Shown here one piece after another: positions 10,659 through 19,219 of a DNA stretch of 64,000 nt. The translations under genes were made by a program, and so were the position numbers. The stretch is from Tepidicella xavieri (GTDB taxonomy: Bacteria > Pseudomonadota > Gammaproteobacteria > Burkholderiales > Burkholderiaceae_C): the NCBI RefSeq assembly GCF_004363315.1, contig NZ_SNYL01000002.1, positions 186,001-250,000 on the forward strand, written 5' to 3'. Position 1 is the stretch's first letter; every line of letters starts with the position of its first letter. The notes beneath the pieces are model-generated. The model was given only the letters and a program-made list of their open reading frames with translations. It had not been told where the DNA came from and did no database searches.

Positions 10659-11114
10659 TCACTGAGCCGGGGCCTGAGCGGCCGCGGCGTCTTGCAACTG
10701 CTGCTGCTCGTACATCGCCTGGAAGTTGATCTCGGCCAGGTGCACCGGCGGGAAGCCGCCGCGCTGGATCAGATCGGCCACGTTGCCACGCAGATAGGGG
10801 TACACGATCTGCGGGCAGGCAATCCCCAGGATCGGCCCCATCTGCTCCTGGGGCAGGTTGCGCAGCTCGAAAATGCCGGCCTGCTTGGCCTCCACGAGGA
10901 ACACCGTCTTGTCCTTGATCTTGGTCTGGACGGTGCAGGTGACGCTGACCTCGAAAATGCCGTCGGCCACGGGCTCGGCGGCCACGCCAAGCTGAATGTC
11001 CACGCTGGGCTGCTCCTGCTCCAGCAGGATCGCAGGGGAATTGGGCTGCTCCAGCGAAGCCTCTTTCAGGTAGACGCGCTGGATCTGGAAGACGGGGGTG
11101 AGTTGGTCGGCCAT
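10659..11114 (-). CDS. secB: Protein-export chaperone SecB
   Basis: Tetrameric cytosolic chaperone that holds precursors unfolded and delivers them to SecA. The family core is complete: [19 protein letters not shown], the [20 protein letters not shown] stretch, and [26 protein letters not shown]. The chosen ATG gives 151 residues and the conserved M-ADQ start, but no good Shine-Dalgarno precedes it; a TTG 8 codons upstream lies against a terminator-like U-tract and is less likely. See the hairpin feature at 11131-11168. Confidence 0.96.
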   Translation of the reverse strand: MADQLTPVFQIQRVYLKEASLEQPNSPAILLEQEQPSVDIQLGVAAEPVADGIFEVSVTCTVQTKIKDKTVFLVEAKQAGIFELRNLPQEQMGPILGIACPQIVYPYLRGNVADLIQRGGFPPVHLAEINFQAMYEQQQLQDAAAAQAPAQ

Positions 11115-11130
11115 GATGATGGATAAAGGT

Positions 11131-11168
11131 AAAAACAAGCCCGCTGAGAGAGCCTTCTCGCAGCGGGC
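11131..11168 (-). terminator. Terminator-like hairpin between grxC and secB
   Basis: On the minus strand a perfect 8-bp stem (GCCCGCTG with CAGCGGGC, with further internal pairing of GAGA and TCTC) is followed by TTGTTTTT. It has the form of an intrinsic terminator for the rhodanese-grxC transcript. Its U-tract ends only about 17 bases before the secB ATG, so it also forms the immediate secB leader. Confidence 0.7.
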
Positions 11169-11188
11169 AAGAAACTCGGAACAACCGA

Positions 11189-11443
11189 TTATGTCAGCAA
11201 GGGCAGCAGTTCCCCACGGGCGTCGAGCGCATGCAGGTCATCACAGCCGCCGATGTGGCGACCGTCGATGAAAATCTGCGGCACGCTGGTGCGCCCGGCC
11301 AAGGCCGCCATGGCCGCCCGCACTTCTGGCCGGCCGTCCACGACGATTTCTTCGTAGTCGGTCACGCCGCGGGCCTGTAGCAACGCCTTGGCGCGGTGGC
11401 AGTAGGGGCAGAAATCGCTGCTGTAAATCTTCACATGGGCCAT
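11189..11443 (-). CDS. grxC: Glutaredoxin 3
   Basis: Small thiol-disulfide oxidoreductase reduced by glutathione. 84 residues with the redox motif CPYC at residues 12-15, TSVPQIF with the cis-Pro, and the glutathione-contacting GGCDDL. An AAGGAGGT ribosome site lies just upstream of the ATG. A much longer open frame continues upstream but is antisense to gpmA and overlaps the rhodanese gene, so it is rejected. It follows the rhodanese gene by 23 bases. Confidence 0.96.
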   Translation of the reverse strand: MAHVKIYSSDFCPYCHRAKALLQARGVTDYEEIVVDGRPEVRAAMAALAGRTSVPQIFIDGRHIGGCDDLHALDARGELLPLLT

Positions 11444-11466
11444 GCGACACCTCCTTAGCCGGATGA

Positions 11467-11877
11467 TCACCCTTTTTGCACCGGCAGGCCGGCCGCGCGC
11501 CATGCACCCATGCCCCCCGCGAGGGAATACGCCTTCTCGTAGCCGAGCTTCTGCGCCGTGGCCACCGCCCGCTTGGAGCGAATGCCCGAAGCGCAGACCA
11601 TCAGCAGCGGCACCGATTTGTTCTTGGCCACCTGCGTCAAGCGGTTTTCCAGTTCGCCCAGCGGCACGTTCTTGGCGTTGGTCAAGTGCCCGGCGGCGAA
11701 TTCTTCGGGCGAGCAGACGTCGATGACCAGGGCTTTTTCGCGGTTGATCAACTGCACCGCCTGCGTGGGCGTGAGGCTGTGGGCGCCGCCCCCTTTGGTC
11801 ATGGCCGGCCACAGCAGCATCGCCCCCGAGACCACGGCAATCAGTATCAGAACCCAGTTTTGAACGATGAAATCCAC
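11467..11877 (-). CDS. Membrane-anchored rhodanese-domain protein
   Basis: A 136-residue protein with one N-terminal membrane helix (residues about 7-24) and a single rhodanese domain. The predicted persulfide cysteine is Cys95 in the loop CASGIRS, preceded by the VIDVCSPEEFAAGHL strand typical of the fold. The start is GTG with AAGGGG upstream. It heads a rhodanese-grxC(-secB-gpsA) cluster seen in other proteobacteria. The sulfur acceptor cannot be inferred from sequence. Confidence 0.9.
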   Translation of the reverse strand: MDFIVQNWVLILIAVVSGAMLLWPAMTKGGGAHSLTPTQAVQLINREKALVIDVCSPEEFAAGHLTNAKNVPLGELENRLTQVAKNKSVPLLMVCASGIRSKRAVATAQKLGYEKAYSLAGGMGAWRAAGLPVQKG

Positions 11878-11956
11878 GGTATCCCCTTGATGAACAACCC
11901 AGTATTTTAGAATGACGGATTTGCCCCTTCAGCACTGCGCCACTTCCTTGTCTCCC

Positions 11957-12700
11957 ATGTTCAAACTCGTGCTCATTCGCCACGGCGAATCCATCTGGAA
12001 CCTTGAAAACCGTTTCACCGGCTGGACCGACGTGGACCTCACGCCCACCGGCATTTCCCAGGCGATTGCCGCCGGGCGGCTGCTCAAGGCCGAAGGGTGG
12101 GATTTCGACGTGTGCTACACCAGCGTGCTCAAGCGCGCCATCCATACGCTGTGGTACGTGCTCGACGAAATGGACCGTACCTGGCTGCCCGTGGTCAAAG
12201 ACTACCGCCTCAACGAGCGCCACTATGGCGCGCTGCAGGGCCTGAACAAAGCCGACATGGCCCGGCAATACGGCGACGAGCAAGTGCTGATCTGGCGCCG
12301 CAGCTATGACACCCCGCCGCCCGCGCTGGAGCCGGACGACCCGCGCGGCCAGCGCCACGACCGGCGCTACGCCCATCTCGCGCCGCAGCAGATCCCGCTG
12401 ACCGAATGCTTGAAAGACACGGTCGCCCGCGTCGTGCCCTATTGGGAAAGCACCCTCGTACCGGTCATCCGCTCGGGGCGGCGCGTGCTCATCGCCGCGC
12501 ACGGCAATTCCATCCGCGCCCTCATCAAACACCTCGACGGCATCTCCGACGCCGACATCGTCCACCTGAATATCCCCAATGGCATCCCGCTGGTGTACGA
12601 GTTCGACGACGCCATGAAGCCCCTGCGCCGCTACTACCTGGGCGATGCCGCAGCGGCCGAAGCGGCCGCGGCCGCCGTGGCCAGCCAGGGCAAAGCCTGA
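11957..12700 (+). CDS. gpmA: 2,3-bisphosphoglycerate-dependent phosphoglycerate mutase
   Basis: Interconverts 3- and 2-phosphoglycerate in glycolysis and gluconeogenesis. The phosphohistidine motif [10 protein letters not shown] is at residues 5-14, followed by [12 protein letters not shown], the [14 protein letters not shown] segment and the second catalytic histidine in [10 protein letters not shown]. 247 residues is standard. The chosen ATG matches the family start [10 protein letters not shown]; a start 15 codons earlier is possible but does not match. Divergent from the rhodanese gene, with TAGAAT at 11908-11913 as a possible -10. Confidence 0.97.
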   Translation: MFKLVLIRHGESIWNLENRFTGWTDVDLTPTGISQAIAAGRLLKAEGWDFDVCYTSVLKRAIHTLWYVLDEMDRTWLPVVKDYRLNERHYGALQGLNKADMARQYGDEQVLIWRRSYDTPPPALEPDDPRGQRHDRRYAHLAPQQIPLTECLKDTVARVVPYWESTLVPVIRSGRRVLIAAHGNSIRALIKHLDGISDADIVHLNIPNGIPLVYEFDDAMKPLRRYYLGDAAAAEAAAAAVASQGKA

Positions 12701-12795
12701 ATCCCCGGCCGGGCTTGGCGGAACCGAAGCCGCCCGGCCTCCTCCAAGGTGTATATTGCCAAACAATCCCGGTGCACCCGGTCGAAGGTTGAGAC

Positions 12796-14256
12796 ATGGG
12801 CCAGAAATTGAAAATCGCAGGTTGGGTGGCGATCGGCGCCTTGGCGGGCGCCCTCACCACGGTTCAGTTGCAGGCGGTGGCGCGGGGCGCCATGTCGCCC
12901 CTGCCGCTGGAAGAGCTCCAACAACTGGCCGCCGTCTTCGGCATGATCAAGACCGATTACGTCGAGCCGGTGGATGACCGCAAGCTCATCACCGACGCCA
13001 TCTCGGGCATGGTGTCCGCGCTGGACCCTCACTCCCAGTACTTCGATGCCAAGAGCTTTCGCGAATTCCGCGAGGGCACGAGCGGCCGCTTCGTCGGCGT
13101 GGGCATCGAGATCACCATGGAGGACGGACTGGTCAAGGTCGTCTCCCCCATCGAGGACTCGCCGGCCTTCCGCGCGGGCCTCAAGGCGGGCGACCTCATC
13201 ACCAAGATCGACGAAACCCCGGTCAAAGGGCTGACGATCAACGAAGCGGTGCGGCGCATGCGCGGCGAGCCCAACACCCGCGTGACGCTGACCATCTTCC
13301 GGCGCGATGAAAACCGCACTTTCCCGGTGACCATCACGCGCCAGGAAATCCGCACCCAGAGCGTGCGCGGCCGCATCGTCGAGCCCGGCTACGCCTGGTT
13401 GCGGGTGTCGCAGTTCCAGGAGCGCACGGTCGAGGACTTCGCTCGCCGGCTCGAAGCCATCTACCAGGAAGACCCCAACCTCAAAGGGCTGGTGCTGGAT
13501 CTGCGCAACGACCCAGGTGGCCTGCTGGATGCGGCGGTGGCCTTGTCGGCGGCCTTCCTGCCTGAGAACGTGGTCGTGGTCACCACCAACGGCCAATTGC
13601 CGGAAAGCCGCGCCACGTACCTGGCTTCGCCGCGCTACTACCTGCGCCGAGGCCAGCCCGACCCCATCCGCCGCCTGACCGAAAACACCAACGGCTTGTT
13701 CAAGCGGATTCCGCTGGTCGTGCTGGTCAATGAAGGCTCTGCCTCGGCCAGCGAGATCGTGGCGGGCGCCCTGCAAGACCATCGCCGCGCCACGATCATG
13801 GGCAGCCAGACATTTGGCAAGGGATCGGTGCAGACGGTGCGGCCGCTGGGCCCGGACACGGGGCTGAAGCTGACCACCGCCCGCTACTACACCCCCAGCG
13901 GGCGCACCATCCAGGCACGCGGCATCGTACCGGACGTGTGGCTCGACGAAACCGCGGAGGGCAACCTATTCTCAGCCCTGCGCACCCGCGAAGCCGATCT
14001 GGACAGCCGCCTCAACAGCGGCCGCGAGCTCAGCGAAGCCGAACGCGCCGCCGAGCGCCAGCGCGAGCAGGAGCGCGAACAGGCCCGCCAGCGTCTGGAG
14101 GAAGAACAACGCCGCAACCCCGGCCAGCGCCTGCTGCCGGAGTTTGGGTCGGACCAAGACTTCCAGCTCCGTCAGGCGCTCAACCAGTTGCAAGGCAAGC
14201 CCGTGATCGTCAGCCGCACGGCCACCGAACGCACCGAGCCCAAGGCCGAGAATTGA
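12796..14256 (+). CDS. S41 family C-terminal processing protease (CtpA type)
   Basis: Periplasmic serine protease that cleaves C-terminal ends of envelope proteins. N-terminal hydrophobic segment (residues 8-27) for export or anchoring, PDZ domain roughly 95-170 starting at GVGIEI, then the S41 core with the dyad Ser317 (NEGSASASE) and Lys342 (GKGSVQ), spaced by 25 residues as in Prc/CtpA. The C-terminal about 80 residues are charged and Glu/Arg/Gln rich, likely a helical tail. It begins 95 bases after gpmA and its stop overlaps the next gene by 4 bases. Confidence 0.94.
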   Translation: MGQKLKIAGWVAIGALAGALTTVQLQAVARGAMSPLPLEELQQLAAVFGMIKTDYVEPVDDRKLITDAISGMVSALDPHSQYFDAKSFREFREGTSGRFVGVGIEITMEDGLVKVVSPIEDSPAFRAGLKAGDLITKIDETPVKGLTINEAVRRMRGEPNTRVTLTIFRRDENRTFPVTITRQEIRTQSVRGRIVEPGYAWLRVSQFQERTVEDFARRLEAIYQEDPNLKGLVLDLRNDPGGLLDAAVALSAAFLPENVVVVTTNGQLPESRATYLASPRYYLRRGQPDPIRRLTENTNGLFKRIPLVVLVNEGSASASEIVAGALQDHRRATIMGSQTFGKGSVQTVRPLGPDTGLKLTTARYYTPSGRTIQARGIVPDVWLDETAEGNLFSALRTREADLDSRLNSGRELSEAERAAERQREQEREQARQRLEEEQRRNPGQRLLPEFGSDQDFQLRQALNQLQGKPVIVSRTATERTEPKAEN

Positions 14257-15002
14257 ACGACGAACAGCTGCTGCGCTATTCCCGGCACATCCTGCTCGAC
14301 GAACTCGGCATCGAAGGGCAGGAGCGGCTGCTGGCCTCGCACGCGCTGGTCATCGGCGCCGGTGGCCTCGGCTCGCCGGTGGCGCTGTATCTGGCCAGCG
14401 CAGGCGTGGGGCGCATCACGCTGGTGGATCATGACCGGGTGGACACCACCAACCTGCAACGGCAGATTGCCCACAACTTGGAACGCGTCGGCCAGCCTAA
14501 GGCGGTCTCGGCACGCACCGCCATGCAGGCCATCAACCCGGAGGTGCGGATTCAGACGGTGCTGCAACGCGCCGATGCGGCTGCGCTGGACGCCCTCGTG
14601 CCCCAAGCCGATGTGGTGCTGGACTGCACCGACAACTTCGCCACGCGCCATGCGGTCAACCGGGCCTGCGTTCGCCACCGGGTGCCTCTGGTTTCGGGCG
14701 CGGCCATCCGCTTTGACGGCCAGCTGTCGGTGTACGACCCCCGGGACGCCTCTTCCCCGTGCTACGCCTGCGTCTTCCCCGATACCGAAGGGCTGGAGGA
14801 GACGCGCTGCGCCACCATGGGGGTGTTCGCGCCGCTGGTCGGCATCATCGGCACCATGCAGGCCGCCGAAGCCCTGAAATTGCTCTCGGGCATGGGGTCG
14901 AAGATGGTGGGCCGCCTGCTCATGCTCGATGGGCGCGAGCTCGCCTTTCACGACGTGCGGCTCGCGCGCACGCCCGGCTGCCCGGTCTGCGGCCAGGCCT
15001 GA
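14253..15002 (+). CDS. moeB: MoeB/ThiF-type adenylyltransferase (E1-like)
   Basis: Adenylates the C-terminal glycine of a sulfur-carrier protein (MoaD or ThiS type). The nucleotide loop VIGAGGLGSP lies near residues 30-39, then DHDRVDTTNLQRQI, the active-site cysteine in TRCATMG, and two zinc-binding CxxC pairs (CYAC and CPVC). The frame fits a TTG start at 14253 that overlaps the protease stop as TTGA and gives 249 residues beginning LNDEQLLRYSRHILL, where homologues begin; no ATG is available nearby. Which carrier it serves cannot be decided, as no moaD or thiS is in the window. Confidence 0.9.
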   Translation: MNDEQLLRYSRHILLDELGIEGQERLLASHALVIGAGGLGSPVALYLASAGVGRITLVDHDRVDTTNLQRQIAHNLERVGQPKAVSARTAMQAINPEVRIQTVLQRADAAALDALVPQADVVLDCTDNFATRHAVNRACVRHRVPLVSGAAIRFDGQLSVYDPRDASSPCYACVFPDTEGLEETRCATMGVFAPLVGIIGTMQAAEALKLLSGMGSKMVGRLLMLDGRELAFHDVRLARTPGCPVCGQA

Positions 15003-15875
15003 TCACGCGGCAGCCCATCCCCCAGCGCCCACGATCCAACCTTCCAGCGGATCACAGGCCGGCAGCCCATAGCGCGGATGGCCACAGGCATGCTGCCGCC
15101 AGCCCCAGGCCGCTTGCACCAAGCACAGCACGGCATCGATGGCATCGCCCTGCGCATCTTCGATCAGGGCCTCGCGCCCCGCAGGGGACACCCTCAGCCG
15201 GGCCCCGATGGCATGCAGCGGCGCGGCCTGGCCCGTCTCCAGCGCATGCAGCAGGTCTTTGCGGGCCAGCAGCCGATCGGGCGTCTGCCGCGAACGGTCA
15301 TCGCTCTTGTAGCTGCGCGAGCCCAGCACTTCCCGGGCCACCAGTCCGGGGTAAGCCTCCAGCGCCACCCGGCAGGGGTCGCCAGGGTGCAGGCCGGGCA
15401 GGCTCACGCCGGCATCGATCAAGCGCGCCACGCCGGCATGCAACATGAAAGCCACGGGCGGATTCACCCATTTCATGCTCGGGCTGGAACCGGCGGGGCC
15501 ATCGGTGGCCCGATGCGCGAACTTGCTCCCCACCGGCCTGGAGCGGCAAAACGCCGCGAAACGTTCGCGAATCTCGGCGCGCTGCAGCGACGCATAGTGG
15601 CGCATGCAGGCCAGCCACTCGATCGGCCAGCCCAATGCCTGCACCAGTTCTCTGGGCAAGCCCAAAGGCAGGTCGAAGCCGCCGACCCAGTGCCCTGGCG
15701 CCCGCAGCCAGTCGGCCCAAGCGTCCAGCGACTCCAGGCGGTGCAGCCCATCGAGCACCAGCAGCGCCGCCGACCCACGGGCCTCCCAGCGCCCCTGCGC
15801 CAGCACGATGGGCTTGCGCCGGCTCGGCGCGCTCGTGAAATCGCAGCCCCAAAGCCCAGGCAACCCCGCCGCCAT
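15003..15875 (-). CDS. DUF429 domain protein
   Basis: A 290-residue protein whose opening GCDFTSAPSRRKPI and segments GGFDLPLGLP, EAYPGLVAR and DAIDAVLC match the DUF429 family, a predicted nuclease-like or NTPase-like fold of unknown role. Its stop codon sits immediately next to that of moeB, convergently. It is the third gene of a folE-BLUF-DUF429 run on the minus strand, 10 bases after the BLUF gene. No membrane segment or signal peptide is seen. Confidence 0.8.
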   Translation of the reverse strand: MAAGLPGLWGCDFTSAPSRRKPIVLAQGRWEARGSAALLVLDGLHRLESLDAWADWLRAPGHWVGGFDLPLGLPRELVQALGWPIEWLACMRHYASLQRAEIRERFAAFCRSRPVGSKFAHRATDGPAGSSPSMKWVNPPVAFMLHAGVARLIDAGVSLPGLHPGDPCRVALEAYPGLVAREVLGSRSYKSDDRSRQTPDRLLARKDLLHALETGQAAPLHAIGARLRVSPAGREALIEDAQGDAIDAVLCLVQAAWGWRQHACGHPRYGLPACDPLEGWIVGAGGWAAA

Positions 15876-15885
15876 GTGAGCGCCG

Positions 15886-16311
15886 TCAGGCCCGCCCGAT
15901 GATGCTGGCCGTGGCCATGAGCTCTTCCAGCAGCGCCAGCGAGACCTTGCCCGAGACGCTGTAGGGATCGAACTCCGGCCGCTCGGAATATTTCAGCACG
16001 ATGGAGGTGTTGAGCTTGCTCAGATTGACCTGCCCCATGGTCCAGCCACCGAAACGGCGCTCGGATATCTCCTCGTAGTGCAGGAGTTCGATGTCGGTGT
16101 GGCGCGGGTCTTCGATGATGTGGTTGTAGAGCTGGTTGACCGCGCGGCGCCCGCCTTCGATGGCCTGCACGAAGATGCCGCCCCCATAGCACAGGATGCC
16201 GGTGATGCCGTTTTGCAGATTGTGGTGGCGTGCCGCTGCCAAGATCGATTCGATGGCCTCGGTGCTGTCCTTTTCCACCGCACGGCTGACGTAGAGAAGG
16301 CGAACCAACAT
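15886..16311 (-). CDS. Short BLUF-domain blue-light photoreceptor
   Basis: Flavin-binding blue-light sensor of 141 residues with no attached output domain. Key BLUF residues are all present: Tyr7, Asn31, Gln49 (in FVQAIEG), Trp90 and Met92 (in GGWTMGQV), each one position lower than in the cyanobacterial protein PixD. After the domain come two short helices (KVSLALLEELM) like those of PixD-type proteins, which act through partner proteins. The ATG is only 3 bases after the folE stop, so light sensing and folE are probably co-expressed. Confidence 0.93.
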   Translation of the reverse strand: MLVRLLYVSRAVEKDSTEAIESILAAARHHNLQNGITGILCYGGGIFVQAIEGGRRAVNQLYNHIIEDPRHTDIELLHYEEISERRFGGWTMGQVNLSKLNTSIVLKYSERPEFDPYSVSGKVSLALLEELMATASIIGRA

Positions 16312-16314
16312 GGC

Positions 16315-17040
16315 TTACTTGCCTCGTGGAATGAGTGAGAGGAATTCGCGGCGCAGGTTGCTGTCTTTGAGGAACACGCCGCGCATCACGGAATTGATCA
16401 TCTTGCTGTCCATGTCCTTGACGCCACGCCAGGCCATGCAATAGTGGCTGGCCTCCATCACGATGGCCAGGCCGTCAGGCTGGGTCTTTTCCTGGATCAA
16501 GTCGGCCAATTGCACCACGGCCTCCTCCTGGATCTGCGGCCGCCCCATCACCCACTCGGCGAGCCGGGCATACTTGCTCAATCCGATCACGTTGGTGTGC
16601 TCGTTGGGCATGATGCCAATCCAGATCTTGCCGATGACGGGGCAAAAATGGTGGCTGCAGGCACTGCGCACCGTGATCGGCCCGACGATCATCAGCTCAT
16701 TGAGGTGCTCGGCATTGGGAAATTCGGTGATGCTCGGCGCCTTCACATACCGTCCGGCAAACACCTCTTTGAGGTACATCTTGGCCACGCGACGGGCGGT
16801 GTCCTCGGTGTTGTGGTCGTTGGCGGTATCGATCACCATGCTGTCGAGCACGGCCTGCATCTTCTGGGCCACTTCGTCGAGCAAGGCATCGAGCTCACCG
16901 GGTTGGATGAAATCGGCGATGTTGTCGTTCGAATGAAAGCGCTTGCGCGCCGCCTGGATGCGCTCGCGGATCTTGACGGACACGGGCGTGCCCTCGTCGT
17001 GGTGGACGTCGGTCATGGTGTCTTGGGTCTTCATCAGCAT
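16315..17040 (-). CDS. folE: GTP cyclohydrolase I
   Basis: Converts GTP to 7,8-dihydroneopterin triphosphate, the entry to tetrahydrofolate and other pterins. Zinc ligands are Cys128 and His131 (in CSHHFCPVIGK) and Cys201 (in SHYCMAWRGV), counting from the chosen ATG. 241 residues is slightly long, so the real start may be the ATG at 17034 or 17016; all give an unstructured leader before the conserved part at RIQAARKRF. The frame upstream of 17040 lacks homology. First gene of folE-BLUF-DUF429. Confidence 0.95.
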   Translation of the reverse strand: MLMKTQDTMTDVHHDEGTPVSVKIRERIQAARKRFHSNDNIADFIQPGELDALLDEVAQKMQAVLDSMVIDTANDHNTEDTARRVAKMYLKEVFAGRYVKAPSITEFPNAEHLNELMIVGPITVRSACSHHFCPVIGKIWIGIMPNEHTNVIGLSKYARLAEWVMGRPQIQEEAVVQLADLIQEKTQPDGLAIVMEASHYCMAWRGVKDMDSKMINSVMRGVFLKDSNLRREFLSLIPRGK

Positions 17041-17129
17041 GCAGGCATGGTAACACCCTCGTCGGTCAGGCCGGCATTCCCCCAGACTGCGGGGGGATGT
17101 CGGCCCACCTCGGCAAGGGCAGTCACCGG

Positions 17130-18371
17130 TCAGTAACGGTGGCCGGTGAGAAACAGCACGGTCCGCATGACGGCAAACGCAATGCGGTCGCGCCAGCGCT
17201 GGTGCCAGGGCCGGGCCTGCAACTGCTCCAGGCACAAGCGCCTGCCCTGCTCCCGCATGAGGCGATCCAAATGGTCGCGCAACTGGCGGGCAAAACCGGC
17301 GTCGGTCGTCACCACGTTGGCTTCTCGGGCCAGCAACAGGCTCAGCGGGTCCAGATTGGTCGAGCCGACCGTCGCCCAGCGGCCATCGACCACCGCCACC
17401 TTGGCGTGCAAGGCGCTGGGGGCGTACTCGTGGATTTCGACCCCTTCTCGCAACAGCCGTAGATGCACAGGGCGCGCGGTGTGATATTGCAAAAAGCGCT
17501 CGTACTTGCCTTGCAACAGCAAGCGCACCCGCACGCCACGCTGCACCGCCAGGATGAGCGCCCGGCGCAGGCGTCGCCCCGGAATGAAATAGGCATTGGC
17601 GATGACCACCTCCTCGCGCGCCTCGCCGATCGCCTTCAGGTAAGCCTTCTCGATGTCATGGCGGTGGCGCACGTTGTCACGCAGCAGCAGCGCCGCATCG
17701 GCCTGGTGCGCATGCAAGGCTTGCTCGCGCGAACCCGGCTGCGCATCGGGCTCCCACCAGGCCCAGGGCTCGATGTAGGGCAGCCCCTCCAGCAAGGCGT
17801 GCCAGGCCGCGCGAAACTCGCGCTGGCGCGCCGCGCGCAACGCCTGCAGGCGCCACCACAACTGCTCCATGGTGTCGAGCATGTCGGCCACGAGCGGCCC
17901 GCTGACTTGCAAGGAAAAATCCAGCCGGGGCGCCTCCAATCGGCCCAGCACGATGTCGTCGCGGTCATCGATGAGGTTGATGCCGCCACAAAACCCGATG
18001 AGGCCATCGACCACGCACAGCTTGCGATGCAACCGCCGCCAGCGGCTCGGGATCAGCAGACCAAGCCGCCCCAGCGGCTGATAAATGCGCCACTGGACCC
18101 CAGCCTGGTTGAAACGCGCCACCCACTGCGGCGGCAACGCCGGCGTGCCCACGCCATCGACCACGAGGCGCACCGTCACCCCGCGCAGCGCGGCCCGCTC
18201 CAGGGCCTCGGCCACCTGCAAGGCGTCATGGGCAAACTCGAAAATGTAAGTTTCGAGATGGATGAGCCGCTGCGCCCTGTCCATCGCCTGCACCATCGCC
18301 GGAAACAAGGCCGCGCCGCCTTCGAGCAGGCGCAGACGGTGCCCTGGCCGCATCGTTGGCTTCAGTCCCAC
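17130..18371 (-). CDS. clsB: Cardiolipin synthase, ClsB type (phospholipase D family)
   Basis: Transfers phosphatidyl groups to make cardiolipin at the inner membrane. Two HKD motifs are visible: His115-Lys117-Asp122 (LHRKLCVVDG, followed by CGGINLID) and His322-Lys324-Asp329 (LHAKVAVVDG, followed by VGSTNLDPLS). There are no N-terminal membrane helices, as in ClsB. The GTG start overlaps the upstream endonuclease-like gene by 10 bases and has GGAG 5 bases before it; an ATG at 18353 is the alternative. The pairing with an EEP-family gene is the same as clsB-ybhP in enterobacteria. Confidence 0.93.
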   Translation of the reverse strand: MGLKPTMRPGHRLRLLEGGAALFPAMVQAMDRAQRLIHLETYIFEFAHDALQVAEALERAALRGVTVRLVVDGVGTPALPPQWVARFNQAGVQWRIYQPLGRLGLLIPSRWRRLHRKLCVVDGLIGFCGGINLIDDRDDIVLGRLEAPRLDFSLQVSGPLVADMLDTMEQLWWRLQALRAARQREFRAAWHALLEGLPYIEPWAWWEPDAQPGSREQALHAHQADAALLLRDNVRHRHDIEKAYLKAIGEAREEVVIANAYFIPGRRLRRALILAVQRGVRVRLLLQGKYERFLQYHTARPVHLRLLREGVEIHEYAPSALHAKVAVVDGRWATVGSTNLDPLSLLLAREANVVTTDAGFARQLRDHLDRLMREQGRRLCLEQLQARPWHQRWRDRIAFAVMRTVLFLTGHRY

Positions 18372-19093
18372 GCCAGCTCCGCGATCAAGGGAAGATGGTC
18401 AGACATGCGCCGCCACGCCCTACCGTGCGGCACATAGGCATGAATGGGGCGCAGGCCACGGGCATAAATGCGGTCCAGGTTCAGTAACGGCAAACGGGCC
18501 GGAAAGGTGGGCAAGCGCATGTCCTCGAAAGTATGCAGCCCGAATTCGGCCATGGGCCGGTGCAAGCGGGCTTCCCAGTCGTTGAAATCCCCCGCCACGA
18601 TCAGGGCCTCCTGGGCGGGCACGTGCGCTTCCACGAAACGCCGCAACGCCTGCACCTGCCGCTCGCGGCTGGCATGGATCAAGCCCAGATGCACCACCAC
18701 CACATGCAGCGGGCGCTCGTGCGCCTGCACGGTCACATGCAGCAGCCCCCGCTGCTCGAAGCGGTGATCGGAGACGTCCTGATGCTGCTGCGCCAGCACC
18801 GGCCAGCGGGTCAACAACGCGTTGCCATGGTCCCCATGCCGGGTCACCGCATTGGTGTGATACACCGCCTCGTAGCCCTCGGGCGCCAGAAAATGGGCCT
18901 GCCCCTCGACAGGCCAATGGGCAAAGAGCCGCTGCATGCGGCGGTTGACGCCGCGCACTTCCTGCAGGCAGACGACGTCGGCATCGAACTGCTCGACGGC
19001 ATGCACCAGGTTATGAATTTCCAGCCGGCGCGTGGGGCCCAGCCCCTGCACGCCTTTGTGGATGTTGTACGTTGCCACGCGAAGGGTGTTCAT
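18362..19093 (-). CDS. Endonuclease/exonuclease/phosphatase (EEP) family protein
   Basis: A 243-residue metal-dependent phosphodiesterase-fold protein, YbhP-like. Family motifs run in order: ATYNIHKG, CLQEVRG, VVHLGLIHASRERQ, AGDFNDWEARL, LNLDRIYARG and the closing SDHLPL. It has no signal peptide. It overlaps clsB by 10 bases, which suggests a role linked to membrane lipid rather than DNA, but the substrate is unknown. GGAGG lies about 15 bases upstream of the ATG, separated by an A-run. Confidence 0.9.
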   Translation of the reverse strand: MNTLRVATYNIHKGVQGLGPTRRLEIHNLVHAVEQFDADVVCLQEVRGVNRRMQRLFAHWPVEGQAHFLAPEGYEAVYHTNAVTRHGDHGNALLTRWPVLAQQHQDVSDHRFEQRGLLHVTVQAHERPLHVVVVHLGLIHASRERQVQALRRFVEAHVPAQEALIVAGDFNDWEARLHRPMAEFGLHTFEDMRLPTFPARLPLLNLDRIYARGLRPIHAYVPHGRAWRRMSDHLPLIAELAWD

Positions 19094-19219
19094 GGCCGTT
19101 TTTTTTAACCTCCAATGCGCCCACCAGCACGGCCCTGGCCGCGCCCGATTGAAGGCATGGACACGGCATCCCCCTCAAAATTCCCGCGCTGGCCCAAGCC
19201 CCAGCGGTCAGACAGGCTA

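Noticed and set aside
12707-12739. GC-rich hairpin after gpmA as a terminator
   Set aside because: An 8-bp stem (GGCCGGGC/GCCCGGCC) exists, but no T-run follows, so termination is not supported.
11189-12766. 525-codon minus-strand frame containing grxC
   Set aside because: Only the last 84 codons match glutaredoxin, with a strong ribosome site at 11443; the rest is antisense to gpmA and overlaps the rhodanese gene.
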